Positions 15,642-23,538 of a DNA stretch of 25,811 bases are shown here, piece after piece; within the stretch, counting starts at the first letter, position 1, and each line of letters begins with the position of its first letter. The stretch is from Candidatus Binatia bacterium (GTDB lineage: Bacteria; Desulfobacterota_B; Binatia; UBA9968; JAJDTQ01): positions 1 to 25,811 of the forward strand of contig JAJDTQ010000052.1 of the NCBI GenBank assembly GCA_022827045.1, given 5' to 3'. Under the pieces are notes generated by a model. It saw nothing but the letters and a program-made list of their open reading frames with translations, was not told where the DNA came from and did no database searches. A program made the position numbers and the translations under genes.

Positions 15642-15663
15642 AGGGGCGACCCCGGTCGCCCCT
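15642..15663. repeat. GTAGGGGCGAC-type palindromic repeat between convergent genes
   Basis: AGGGGCGAC (15642-15650) and GTCGCCCCT (15655-15663) form a perfect 9-bp stem with loop CCCG; flanking TAC on both sides extends the symmetry. It sits between the radical SAM gene and the convergent SDR gene. The sequence recalls dispersed (G)TAGGGGCGACC palindromes common in environmental high-GC genomes. A related copy is at 21409. Confidence 0.65.
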
Positions 15664-15738
15664 ACAAGTCATCGCGTCTTGCCGGCGACAAGAGATCCTG
15701 CGCAACTTATGGCAGGAACTTGCGGGATGCGACACGGC

Positions 15739-16503
15739 TCACGGCATCAGCTCGCCGCCGTTCACCCCCACCACCTGACCGGTCACATAGGTGCTGGCGT
15801 TGCTCAGCAGGAAGACCGCCAGGTCCGCCACCTCGGCGGGCTCTCCCAACCGCCCCATGGGCACGATCTTGGAACGGTCCGACTTGCGCTTCGCCAGCGC
15901 TTCGCCGGTGAGGCCGCGGCGCCACATGGGCGTGTCGATGGGCCCGGGCGCCAGCGCGTTGATGCGGATGCCGTGCCCGGCCACCTCGCGCGCCACCGCC
16001 TTGGTGAGGGCGGCGATGCCGGCCTTGGCCGCCGAGTAGTGGGAGGCCATTTCCTGGCCCTTGAGCCCGTGCATGGAGGAAAGGCTGGCAATGACTCCGA
16101 AGCCTGCTTCCATCATCAACGGCAGGGCCGCGCGGATGCAGTAGAAGGTTCCGTTCAGGTGCACGTCGATCATGCGCGCCCAGTCCTGGTCGCTGATTTC
16201 GTGCACCGCCTTCTGCTGCGAGATCCCCGCCACGTTCATGAGGTAGGCGAGGCTGCCGAACTCGGCGTGGGTCCTGGCGACGGCTTCGTTCACCCGGTCC
16301 GAGCGCGTGACGTCCAGCTCTAGGGCGAGGGCGGTGCCGCCGCCTTCGCTGATGCGCGACGCGGTGACCTCCGCCTTGGCCGCGTCCACGTCGGCCACGG
16401 CTACCTTGACGCCCTGCTCGGCCAGCTTGAGCGCGATGGCCTGGCCGATGCCGCTGCCGCCGCCGGTTACGAACGCGCTGTCGCCCTCCATGTCCCACTG
16501 CAT
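15739..16503 (-). CDS. Short-chain dehydrogenase/reductase (SDR)
   Basis: A 254-residue protein from ATG 16503, with GGAGG (16513-16509) five bases upstream; a GTG two codons earlier would overlap this site and is rejected. The nucleotide-binding TGGGSGIG (13-20), the D-V segment of the second strand (LDVT), N-V-A-G (90-93), and the catalytic S143, Y156, K160 (in SHYSAAKAG) are all present, as is the C-terminal TGQVVGVNGGELMP typical of FabG-like classical SDRs. It should be an NAD(P)-dependent alcohol/ketone oxidoreductase in the cytoplasm. The substrate is not readable. It is transcribed alone. Confidence 0.93.
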   Translation of the reverse strand: MQWDMEGDSAFVTGGGSGIGQAIALKLAEQGVKVAVADVDAAKAEVTASRISEGGGTALALELDVTRSDRVNEAVARTHAEFGSLAYLMNVAGISQQKAVHEISDQDWARMIDVHLNGTFYCIRAALPLMMEAGFGVIASLSSMHGLKGQEMASHYSAAKAGIAALTKAVAREVAGHGIRINALAPGPIDTPMWRRGLTGEALAKRKSDRSKIVPMGRLGEPAEVADLAVFLLSNASTYVTGQVVGVNGGELMP

Positions 16504-16539
16504 GACCACCTCCGGGGTTTCGTTGTTGAGCCGTGGACC

Positions 16540-16704
16540 CTAGTGTCCTGCCTGGTTAATTCGGACCATAATCTGCTTGTCTTTTTAGCCGTCGGCCGCG
16601 TTGCGCTTCCTCGCGTGGTGCCCGCCACTGCTCGTCATCGCGCATTACCCACGACTAAAAATCCTGCGCATCTTTTGGTCCGATTTAACCCGGCAGGACA
16701 CTAG
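16540..16704. mobile_element. MITE-like palindromic element, 165 bp, flanked by CTAG
   Basis: The left end GTGTCCTGCCTGGTTAATTC (from 16543) and the right end, reading inward on the other strand from 16701 as GTGTCCTGCCGGGTTAAATC, match at 24 of the first 26 positions. CTAG borders both ends (16540-16543 and 16701-16704) and may be a 4-bp target duplication. Weaker complementarity continues inward (TTTTTAGCCGTC against TTTTTAGTCGTG), so the whole element can fold as a long hairpin. No transposase is encoded. A CTAG (YTAR-type) duplication would be consistent with mobilisation by an IS5-like transposase, which is inference. Confidence 0.75.
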
Positions 16705-16804
16705 CACCGGGGCGGCTGGCGGGTCAAACTTTGCGGGAATGACGGATTGGGGCCGATCTGGTAAACATCACCGAGCCGCCAAATCATCAACGGGAGGATC
16801 GTCC

Positions 16805-17743
16805 GTGGAGTATCGTCAGCTCGGAACCTCCGGGGTTCGTGTTTCCGCCATCGGCCTCGGCACCAATCGCTTCGGCTCGGCGGCGTTGCCGCAGAAAGAG
16901 GTGACCGCCGTCATCGACGCGGCCGTTGACCTCGGCATCAACTTCATCGACACGTCCAACAGCTACCAGGGAGGCCGTTCCGAGGAAACGCTGGGGACGG
17001 CGTTGAAGGGGCGCCGGGACCGTTTCGTGGTGGCCACCAAGTTCTTCTTCCCCACCGGCGAAGGCACCAACGACCGCGGCACGTCGCGCTACCATCTCAT
17101 GAACGCGGTGGAGGGAAGTCTCCGACGGCTCGGGAGCGACCACATCGACGTCTACTACATTCACCGCTGGGACGACGCGACGCCGATCCAGGAGACTCTT
17201 CGGGCCCTGGACGACCTCATCCGGCAGGGCAAGGTCCGCTACATCGGCGGTTCGGACTTCGCCTCCTGGCAACTCGCCCACGCCAACGTGCTGGCCGAGT
17301 TCCGCGGCTGGACCGCCTTTGCGGTGATGCAGTCCCACTACCACATGCTCGAAAGAGACGTGGAGCGGGAGATGCTGCCCTACTGCCGCGCCCACGGCGT
17401 GGGCTTCGTTCCCTATTTCCCGTTGGCCGGAGGCTTCCTCACAGGCAAGTACGTAAGGGGAGAGAAGCCGCCGCCCGGCTCCCGCGGCGAGAGTCAGGCC
17501 TACGTCCGGCAGTACATGACCGATGCCAACTACGACATCGTGGAGCGCTTGCGGGCATGGGCGGAAGCCCGGGGGCGGGGCATGAACGAGTTGGCCCAGT
17601 GCTGGCTGCTGGCGCAGCCGCGGGTCTGCTCGGTCATCACCGGCGCCACCCGGCTGGCGCAGGTGCACGACAACGCCAAGGCGGCGGACTGGGAACTGAC
17701 GCCTTCGGAACTGGCCGAGGTCGACGGGATTCTGGGGGTGTAG
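16805..17743 (+). CDS. Aldo/keto reductase
   Basis: A 312-residue protein from GTG 16805, preceded by GGGAGG (16792-16797). The aldo/keto reductase tetrad is visible: D49 and Y54 in DTSNSYQGGRSEE, K79 in VATKFF and H120 in YYIHRWD. Other family features are GLGTNRFG, DDLIRQGKVRYIGGSDF and a C-terminal VITGATRLAQVHDN segment that binds the NADPH phosphate. The open frame extends upstream through the MITE-like element, but that part is non-conserved. It likely reduces aldehydes or ketones with NADPH; of the YajO/Gas-2 type by general appearance. The physiological substrate is unknown. Confidence 0.93.
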   Translation: MEYRQLGTSGVRVSAIGLGTNRFGSAALPQKEVTAVIDAAVDLGINFIDTSNSYQGGRSEETLGTALKGRRDRFVVATKFFFPTGEGTNDRGTSRYHLMNAVEGSLRRLGSDHIDVYYIHRWDDATPIQETLRALDDLIRQGKVRYIGGSDFASWQLAHANVLAEFRGWTAFAVMQSHYHMLERDVEREMLPYCRAHGVGFVPYFPLAGGFLTGKYVRGEKPPPGSRGESQAYVRQYMTDANYDIVERLRAWAEARGRGMNELAQCWLLAQPRVCSVITGATRLAQVHDNAKAADWELTPSELAEVDGILGV

Positions 17744-17773
17744 CGGAGGGCGCGGGCGCGCCCGGCGCAGGCT

Positions 17774-18253
17774 TCAGTGCAGGATCCGCACGAAGGGCTT
17801 GATCTCGATGAGCTCCAGGTCCTGGGTGTCCGCGGCCGACGTTTCCCTTCTCCGTCGCTGAGAGTACTCGTTCAGCAGCAGCACCACCATCCGCCACAGC
17901 TCCTGCTTCTCCACCGGCTGGTGCAGGAACAGGTCGGCGCCCGCGTGGAGACCCCTTTCATGATAGGACATGAGATGGCCCGAGAGCACCATGATGATCG
18001 GCGTGTGCTGGTGTGCGTCCATCCTCCGGATGGCCCGGCAGAGCTCGAAGCCGTTCAGCGGACCCTTGAGGAAGCCGTTCACGAGAAACAGGTGGATGTC
18101 CCGCACGGCGGTTTCGGACAAGGCCTCGCGACCCTCCGGGGCGCTGTACACCTCGATGGCGGGTGTGAGCTCTTTCAAATAACCTGACAGCGTCTCGGTG
18201 TGGCTCTTGTAGCTGTCTGCTATCAGGATCTTGGGTCGTACGCTTTGTTCCAT
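17774..18253 (-). CDS. Stand-alone receiver-like protein lacking the phospho-acceptor Asp
   Basis: A 159-residue protein from ATG 18253, with GAGG upstream. It has the fold pattern of a response-regulator receiver: KILIADSYKSH (first strand and acidic D13), a central strand RDIHLFLVNGF, NGFELCRAIR, IIMVLSGH (S91) and AGADLFLHQPVEK. Two key positions are changed: the phosphorylatable Asp is Asn59, and the conserved Lys before Pro is Gln112. It therefore looks like an atypical (pseudo-) receiver that cannot use the normal Asp phosphorylation. No output domain follows; the C-terminal 35 residues are a charged tail. It may act by protein-protein contact. Not in an obvious operon with a kinase. 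Confidence 0.75.
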   Translation of the reverse strand: MEQSVRPKILIADSYKSHTETLSGYLKELTPAIEVYSAPEGREALSETAVRDIHLFLVNGFLKGPLNGFELCRAIRRMDAHQHTPIIMVLSGHLMSYHERGLHAGADLFLHQPVEKQELWRMVVLLLNEYSQRRRRETSAADTQDLELIEIKPFVRILH

Positions 18254-18349
18254 GGCATCCTCATGACTCCACGGAGCCTCGCGTGAAGCCGGTACGGATC
18301 TGCCTCGGTCCCGCGGGTTTCCTCTTCCCCTGGGACCTGCAAGCAAAGC

Positions 18350-18378
18350 ATTCAATAATGCCGTTGGAGCAGAGTCAA
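18350..18378 (-). promoter_or_regulatory. Candidate promoter of the receiver-like gene
   Basis: On the minus strand TTGACT (18378-18373) and TTGAAT (18355-18350) are 17 bases apart, about 97 bases upstream of the start codon. The surrounding sequence is notably AT-rich for this window. The -10 match is only partial. Confidence 0.35.
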
Positions 18379-18434
18379 GACCTGACGATGCAAAAAGTTA
18401 CAACGTTCAGCAAATAATTTTTGGCCCAATCTTG

Positions 18435-19244
18435 TCAGACACGCCCGAGAAAATCCCGTACGACGCGGTGGGCCGCGTCCGGGTTGGCGAAGAAATAGCT
18501 GTGTCGCTCCCCCGGCAGCACCACGAGCTCGGCCCCCGGTATGCCGTTCTCGAGAATCTCCGAGGAGGTGCGATGGTTCATGTCGCTGGTGACGTTGCGG
18601 TCGTCCTCTCCGACGAGAATCAGGGTCGGAGTGCGGATCTCCCCGAGGCGCCCGCTGGTGTCATGGCCCTGCCGGGCCAGCAGGTGGCGGAAATAGAACT
18701 CCACCGGCCCCATGTTGGCCATGCGCACCCGCAGGTAGTTCTCCACCCGGTCGGCGTGCCGTGCGACGAACTCGTCGGTGAAGCCCACCAGGATGGAATG
18801 GTCGCGGACATATTTCTCGTAGCCCCATTCCACCATCTCCGTGGCGATCTTGAGGGGGATGCCCTTGGTGTCCGGAAAGGAGGCTCCCGTGGACGCAAGG
18901 ATCAACGCCTTGATCCGCGAGGGATGGTCGAGGGCCATGAGCTGCGCCACCCTGCCTCCCATGGAGTGGCCGCAGAGCACCGTCTCGGAAGCCTCCAGGT
19001 GGTCCAGCAGCGCCATTGCGTCGTCGGCGAACATCTGCGTGGTGTACGGGATCGACGGCTTCCCGGACTGTCCGGTGCCGCGGTAGTCCATGATGATGAC
19101 GCGGTGGTCCCGGGAAAACTCCGGCACCTGGTGGATCTTCCAGACTTCCCCGTCGCAGTGGGTCTCGCTGAGAAAGAGCAACGGCGGTCCCTGGCCGTGG
19201 ACCTCGTAGTAGAGCTCGGTGTCGTTGATGCTGAGCAGGGGCAT
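18435..19244 (-). CDS. Alpha/beta-fold hydrolase
   Basis: A 269-residue protein from ATG 19244 with GGAGG four bases upstream. The nucleophile elbow is GHSMGG (S94), the acidic residue lies in LILVGEDDRN and the catalytic His is H248 in PGERHSYFF. The oxyanion region is LLFLSETHCDGEVW, a variant of the common H-G form. Length and layout match small cytoplasmic esterases/lactonases such as 3-oxoadipate enol-lactone hydrolase-like proteins. No signal peptide is seen. The gene lies 30 bases downstream of a second hydrolase in the same orientation, so the two probably form an operon. The substrate is not determined. Confidence 0.9.
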   Translation of the reverse strand: MPLLSINDTELYYEVHGQGPPLLFLSETHCDGEVWKIHQVPEFSRDHRVIIMDYRGTGQSGKPSIPYTTQMFADDAMALLDHLEASETVLCGHSMGGRVAQLMALDHPSRIKALILASTGASFPDTKGIPLKIATEMVEWGYEKYVRDHSILVGFTDEFVARHADRVENYLRVRMANMGPVEFYFRHLLARQGHDTSGRLGEIRTPTLILVGEDDRNVTSDMNHRTSSEILENGIPGAELVVLPGERHSYFFANPDAAHRVVRDFLGRV

Positions 19245-19274
19245 GGAACCTCCGTGGTGTGCCGGCGCCGCGGG

Positions 19275-20456
19275 CTAGTCGAAGTAGCCGGTCTCGAGGG
19301 CCCACAACCAGGCGTATGCGATCTTCTCGTTGTAGAGCGCCCAGTGCCCCATGTGGGTGTACTTGGGCACCAACCCGACGTGCACGTCGGCGCCGGCATC
19401 GCGGTACTTGCCGGCCATGAACATCTCTCGCTTGTCGCCCAGGCTCTTGCCGCCGATCCAGTGGCCGTGGTCGTTCTCGCCCACCATGAGCAGGACCTTG
19501 AGGTCGGCGAGCCACTCCGCGGGCGGGTCCTGCAGGTGGTCGAAGTACTCCTCCCGGGGCAGCCCGGTGGCGTGGACGTATTCTTCCAGTCGTTCGGGAA
19601 AGACGTTGTGCTGGTTGTCCCGCAGCCCGATCTTGATCTGCGGCCGGGTCTTCTCGGTGAGCCGGAAGAAGTCTTCCATCCGCCCCCAGGGGGTCAGCTC
19701 CGGCAGGTCTTCATAGTGGGACCTGCGGTAGGCCTCCACCGTGCGCCGCGAGATCTGCGTGAGCCCGTAAGGCTTGGGCGCCTCCATTCCGGTGGCCTCG
19801 CGCCATTCCCGGCGCCAGCCGTCGGGACCGCCGCTGCCCCAGCCGACGACGCCGATGACCTCCGCTTCCCGCGTGAACCGGGTCAGGTGCGCCGCCATCG
19901 GGCCGCCGGTGGAGTGGCCGAAGCTGATGAGGCGCCGCCCCCGCAAGTGGCGGTCGGTGAGCTGTCCGGCGCCCTGGAGGATGACGTTGAAGGTGCATTT
20001 CAGGAGGCGGTCCTGAAGCTCCTCTTCGTCGGTTTCAGCATCCAGGAGGTAGACGGGCACCCGGTCGGCGATGGGCTTGTCCCACTCGCCGCCCGGCGGC
20101 CACAGGCCCGGGTAGCTCACGGCGAGGACCGTGAAGCCCTGCGCTGCCAGCCGCCGCGCCAGCCCCGGCCGGCCGTCGGGGGTGACGTCCATGACCTTCT
20201 CGTTGGCGCCGCCGCCATGGAACACGACGAAGGCCGGCCGGTCGTCCCGCTCCTTTGCCGGAACGTAGAGGGAGCCGTGCATGTCCCACTCGTAGCCGTT
20301 GCGCTCATACCGCTCCACCACTTCCGTGACGGTGTATGCGCCGTCGTCATGGGGCGGCGGCATGGCGAGCCAGTCCTCCCAGGTGATGGGGACCAGCGTC
20401 TCTTCCCGGCCCAAGCCCTGGGTGAAGGTCCGGGTTCCGGCGGGTGCTTCGGGCAT
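19275..20456 (-). CDS. Alpha/beta-fold hydrolase (larger, 393 residues)
   Basis: A 393-residue protein from ATG 20456. It has the oxyanion motif FHGGGANE (79-86), the nucleophile elbow GHSTGG (S182), a late acidic segment VGENDHGHW and a terminal His in YTHMGHWALYNEK. An extra N-terminal region of about 60 residues precedes the core. No signal peptide is visible. It resembles the uncharacterised carboxylesterase-like hydrolases that accompany luciferase-like and SDR genes in similar genomes, but I cannot name a substrate. It is upstream of, and probably cotranscribed with, the smaller hydrolase gene. The start faces the LLM gene divergently with 79 bases between. Confidence 0.82.
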   Translation of the reverse strand: MPEAPAGTRTFTQGLGREETLVPITWEDWLAMPPPHDDGAYTVTEVVERYERNGYEWDMHGSLYVPAKERDDRPAFVVFHGGGANEKVMDVTPDGRPGLARRLAAQGFTVLAVSYPGLWPPGGEWDKPIADRVPVYLLDAETDEEELQDRLLKCTFNVILQGAGQLTDRHLRGRRLISFGHSTGGPMAAHLTRFTREAEVIGVVGWGSGGPDGWRREWREATGMEAPKPYGLTQISRRTVEAYRRSHYEDLPELTPWGRMEDFFRLTEKTRPQIKIGLRDNQHNVFPERLEEYVHATGLPREEYFDHLQDPPAEWLADLKVLLMVGENDHGHWIGGKSLGDKREMFMAGKYRDAGADVHVGLVPKYTHMGHWALYNEKIAYAWLWALETGYFD

Positions 20457-20535
20457 GTTATTCTCCTGTCGCGCGGGACACTAGCGTATAGCCGGAACCG
20501 CAACGGAACACAACGTAGAGCACGAGGAACGCATC

Positions 20536-21408
20536 ATGGAGATGGGTCTGTCCCTGTTTTCGACGGAGCAGTCGGGACCTGTGGGCGATATCGCCCGGGA
20601 GGCGGAACACCTGGGCTTCGAGTCCCTGTGGTTTCCCGAGCACATGCTCATACCCGTGCGCTACGAGTCCCGTTACAAGCGTACCCCGGACGGCAGGGTC
20701 CCCGAGTCCTTCGCGCACTTGCCCGATCCCTTCATCGGTGCGGCCATGGCGGCGCAGGCCACCGAGCGCCTGCGCGTGGCCACCGGCATCTGCATCCTGC
20801 CGCAGCGCGACGTCATTGCCACCGCCAAGGCCGCCGCCACCCTGGACCTCCACAGCGGCGGGCGCTTCATCATGGGCGTCGGCGCCGGCTGGTTCCCGGA
20901 GGAAGCGGAGATCCTTGGAGTCCCGTTCAAGCGCCGCTGGAAGATGCTGCGCGAGGGGGTCGAGGCTCTGAAGGAGCTGTGGACCCGGGATGAAGCCTCC
21001 TACGAAGGCGAGTTCGTGCGCTTCCCTCCGGTCCGGGTCTTCCCCAAGCCGGTGCAGCGACCCTACCCGCCGATCTACCTGGGCATACACGACCCCAAGT
21101 ACGCCCCCGCACGCGTGGCCCGCTACGCCGACGGCTGGTGTCCTGGCGACCTCGCTCCGGACGAAGCGGCGGATGCCGTGGCCGGTGTGCGCCGCGCCGC
21201 GCGAGAACAGGGACGCGACCCCGCGGAAATCGAGTTTTCGGCGTTGCTGACGCCAAAGGAGAGCTTTCCCACCCTCGACGACATGGCGCGGTACCGCACG
21301 GCGGGCATGCGCCGCATCATCCTGCGGGTGACCGTGCCCCCCACCGGCAGCGGGGTCGAGGCGGTCCGTCGACTCGAGCCGTTCCTCCGGCAGGCCGAAG
21401 GCCTGTAG
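20536..21408 (+). CDS. LLM-class (luciferase-like) flavin or F420-dependent oxidoreductase
   Basis: A 290-residue protein from ATG 20536, preceded by GAGGA. Family features are the start MEMGLSLFSTEQSG, the LGFESLWFPEHM motif, ATGICILPQRDVIATAKAAA, and GVGAGWFPEEAEILGVPF, which together mark the luciferase-like TIM-barrel family of the F420-dependent TIGR03619 type. It is a cytoplasmic oxidoreductase. Whether it uses FMNH2 or F420 cannot be decided here. It is only distantly related to the two LLM proteins downstream. The stop codon TAG is embedded in a palindromic repeat (21409-21429). Confidence 0.9.
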   Translation: MEMGLSLFSTEQSGPVGDIAREAEHLGFESLWFPEHMLIPVRYESRYKRTPDGRVPESFAHLPDPFIGAAMAAQATERLRVATGICILPQRDVIATAKAAATLDLHSGGRFIMGVGAGWFPEEAEILGVPFKRRWKMLREGVEALKELWTRDEASYEGEFVRFPPVRVFPKPVQRPYPPIYLGIHDPKYAPARVARYADGWCPGDLAPDEAADAVAGVRRAAREQGRDPAEIEFSALLTPKESFPTLDDMARYRTAGMRRIILRVTVPPTGSGVEAVRRLEPFLRQAEGL

Positions 21409-21429
21409 GGGCAGGTTTCGAACCCGCCC
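21409..21429. repeat. GTAGGGGC-type imperfect palindrome between convergent genes
   Basis: GGGC (21409-21412) with GCCC (21426-21429) and GGTT (21414-21417) with AACC (21421-21424) pair around one A-C mismatch and a TCG loop. Together with the upstream GTA the sequence resembles the GTAGGGGC repeat at 15642. It lies between the LLM stop codon and the end of the convergent uppP gene. Confidence 0.5.
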
Positions 21430-21440
21430 GCGTCCGGCAA

Positions 21441-22262
21441 TCACCCGGACAGGCCGGTAACCGCCAGCACCGCGACTCCGAGGATCCAGCAGTAGCACGC
21501 GAACCACGTGAGCCTGCGCGCGAGCAGTACCTTCAGCAGCACGCCGATGCTGGCGTACCCCACGGCGAAGGCGAGCAGGAAAGCCAACCCGTAGCCGAGC
21601 AGGTTCACCGCCGCCGCGTCTTCGAAACCGTGAGTCGCCAACTGGAGCGCGAACGCTCCGGCGATGGCGGGGATCGAGAGCAGGAACGAATAGCGCAGCG
21701 CGAGCCCGCGTTCGAGCCCGCAGAACACGCCGGCGGCCACGGTGGCTCCGGAGCGCGAGATGCCCGGGACGATGGCTGCGCCCTGGACGAAACCGATGGC
21801 AAGCGCCTGAGTCACCCCCATTCCGGCGATGCCGCCGGTGCGCTCGCCCGCGCGGTCGGTGGCGAAGAGCAGGGCGCCGGTCAGGAGCAGCATGCTCGCC
21901 GCGGTGGGAACGCTGGCGAAGAGACGTTCCAGCGGCCCCGCCAGGAAAAAACCGATCAGCGCCGTGGGAACGGTGCCGACGGCCACGAGCCAGAGGAGAC
22001 GCAGGGCGGCGGGGTCGGCCCGGGACGGCATGAGGGCGGCGCGGGCGATGCCGGCGACGTCCCCCCGAAAGTATGCGAGGACCGCGCCCAGGGTCGCCAG
22101 ATGCACCGTGGCATGGAACAGCACACCCGGCTCGCGAAATCCCGGGAGCAGGGCCTGGAGGAGCACGAGGTGGCCGGAGCTGCTGACCGGCAGGAACTCG
22201 GTGAGCCCCTGCAGGATTCCGAGGGCCGCCAGGGTTGGGGTAGGAGTCACGCCTGCCTGCAT
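21441..22262 (-). CDS. uppP: Undecaprenyl-diphosphatase (UppP/BacA family)
   Basis: A 273-residue polytopic membrane protein starting at ATG 22262. Both signature motifs are present: the Glu-rich GLTEFLPVSSSGHL (19-32, E22) and PGISRSGATV (166-175, R170), with H50/H54 in the FHATVHLATLG region. The enzyme dephosphorylates undecaprenyl diphosphate in the cytoplasmic membrane to recycle the lipid carrier for peptidoglycan, and overproduction gives bacitracin resistance in other bacteria. The usual eight-helix hydrophobic profile is evident. It is flanked by unrelated LLM genes on the opposite strand. Confidence 0.93.
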   Translation of the reverse strand: MQAGVTPTPTLAALGILQGLTEFLPVSSSGHLVLLQALLPGFREPGVLFHATVHLATLGAVLAYFRGDVAGIARAALMPSRADPAALRLLWLVAVGTVPTALIGFFLAGPLERLFASVPTAASMLLLTGALLFATDRAGERTGGIAGMGVTQALAIGFVQGAAIVPGISRSGATVAAGVFCGLERGLALRYSFLLSIPAIAGAFALQLATHGFEDAAAVNLLGYGLAFLLAFAVGYASIGVLLKVLLARRLTWFACYCWILGVAVLAVTGLSG

Positions 22263-22357
22263 GACAGGTCCGCGTGGGAAGGTCCAGCGCCGCCCGGTTG
22301 ACCTTTATCGTCAACGCGCACCACAATGGATCCGTCCGAATACTCGTGAGGAGGATC

Positions 22358-23437
22358 ATGGCGGCATTCGACGGCAGACTCAGCTTCCAGTTCGTGACCC
22401 ATCTGGCGAACCACTACACGGTCAACCGGTTCGTGGAGCTGGCCGGGTTGGCGCACGAACGCGGGTTCCAGCGGATCTGGCTCAACGACAACGCCCGCTA
22501 CCGGAGCCAGGTGGTGGTACTCTCCGCCATCGCCGCGAGCGTGCCGATCGGCATCGGCACGGCTGTCCTGGTGCCGTATTTCCACCACCCCATCGAGGTG
22601 GTGGACTCGCTGGCGGCCCTGTCCGAGCTGAGCGAAGGGCGCGAGGTGGGCTTCGGGCTGGCGCGCGGCTCCATCACCCAGACGCCGCAGCACGTGACCA
22701 TGCACAAACCCCTGGCGCTGGTGCGTGAACTGGCCGGGTTCGCGTCTCGGGCGCTGGCCGGAGAGCGCGTGGCCTACAAGGACTTTCCGGTGTTGTGCGA
22801 GCACTACCACTTCAATCCCGCGGGTGGCTTCGAGCTGGCGTTTGCGCCCAAATCCCCCGTGGTGCTCTATTCGGGCGGCAACGGCCCCCGCTCGTTGCGC
22901 ATGGGCGGCCGGGTCATGGACGGCCTCATCAGTTCCGGGACCTTCATCCCCATGCTGCGCACCGGCAGGCTCAAGGGAATGCTCGAGATCGCCGAGGCCG
23001 GCGCCCGGAGCGTCGATCCGAAGAAGACCCTGCGCAGGATGGTCGAACTCAATGTCTCGGTTTCCCGCGACCGGGAGGCGGCCATGGAGTTCCCCAAGCG
23101 CCAGGTGGCCCACTCGATCCCCCAGTGGGAGACGCTCGGGTTCACCCCCGACGAGTACGCGCGGCTGGGCGTCGAGCGGCAGAGGGTGCTCGACCTGAAG
23201 GACGCCTTCGCCCGGGGCGCCACCATCGAGGAGGCCGCGTCCCTCGTGACCGAGCAAATGGTCCTGGCCTACTACGTCGCCGGCACCCCGGCCGAGGTGG
23301 CCGACCAGGTCGTGGAGTTGGCGGGGCAAGCCCAGGAATTGGGTTACGACGAGATCGCCTTCGCCAAGCTCGGCCCCGATTACGAGGAAGCCATCGAAAT
23401 GCTGGCGGAGAGCGTGATGCCGCGGCTGAGGGGGTAG
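22358..23437 (+). CDS. LLM-class oxidoreductase, tandem copy 1
   Basis: A 359-residue luciferase-like TIM-barrel protein from ATG 22358, with GAGGAGGA upstream. Typical elements are the ERGFQRIWLNDN segment, VPIGIGTAVLVPYFHHP, the GREVGFGLARGS substrate-side loop, and SPVVLYSGGNGPRSLRMGG for flavin phosphate binding. It aligns end to end without gaps with the next LLM gene, at about three-quarters identity by eye, so the two arose by tandem duplication. The cofactor (FMN or F420) and substrate are not known. Copy-specific changes fall around residues 107-120 and 206-216, which may set specificity. Confidence 0.92.
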   Translation: MAAFDGRLSFQFVTHLANHYTVNRFVELAGLAHERGFQRIWLNDNARYRSQVVVLSAIAASVPIGIGTAVLVPYFHHPIEVVDSLAALSELSEGREVGFGLARGSITQTPQHVTMHKPLALVRELAGFASRALAGERVAYKDFPVLCEHYHFNPAGGFELAFAPKSPVVLYSGGNGPRSLRMGGRVMDGLISSGTFIPMLRTGRLKGMLEIAEAGARSVDPKKTLRRMVELNVSVSRDREAAMEFPKRQVAHSIPQWETLGFTPDEYARLGVERQRVLDLKDAFARGATIEEAASLVTEQMVLAYYVAGTPAEVADQVVELAGQAQELGYDEIAFAKLGPDYEEAIEMLAESVMPRLRG

Positions 23438-23474
23438 GTCCAACCCCCGGCGCAATAACAACACTTGAAGACTA

Positions 23475-23506
23475 CGTAGGTGGGATTAGCGAAGCGTAAT
23501 CCGACA
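23475..23506. repeat. GTAGGTGGGATTAGCGAAGCGTAATCC-type hairpin repeat
   Basis: GGATTA and TAATCC flank GCGAAGC, giving a short stem-loop in the 101-base gap between the tandem LLM genes. Its form closely resembles a dispersed repeat (TAGGGTGGGATTAGCGAAGC and variants) that I recall from many unrelated bacterial genomes. Confidence 0.6.
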
Positions 23507-23538
23507 ACACACCGAAAGAACAGCATAGAGGAATCCTG

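Noticed and set aside
18432..20993. An 853-residue plus-strand open frame across the two alpha/beta hydrolases.
   Set aside because: No recognisable domain, and both minus-strand genes under it have intact catalytic triads and ribosome sites.
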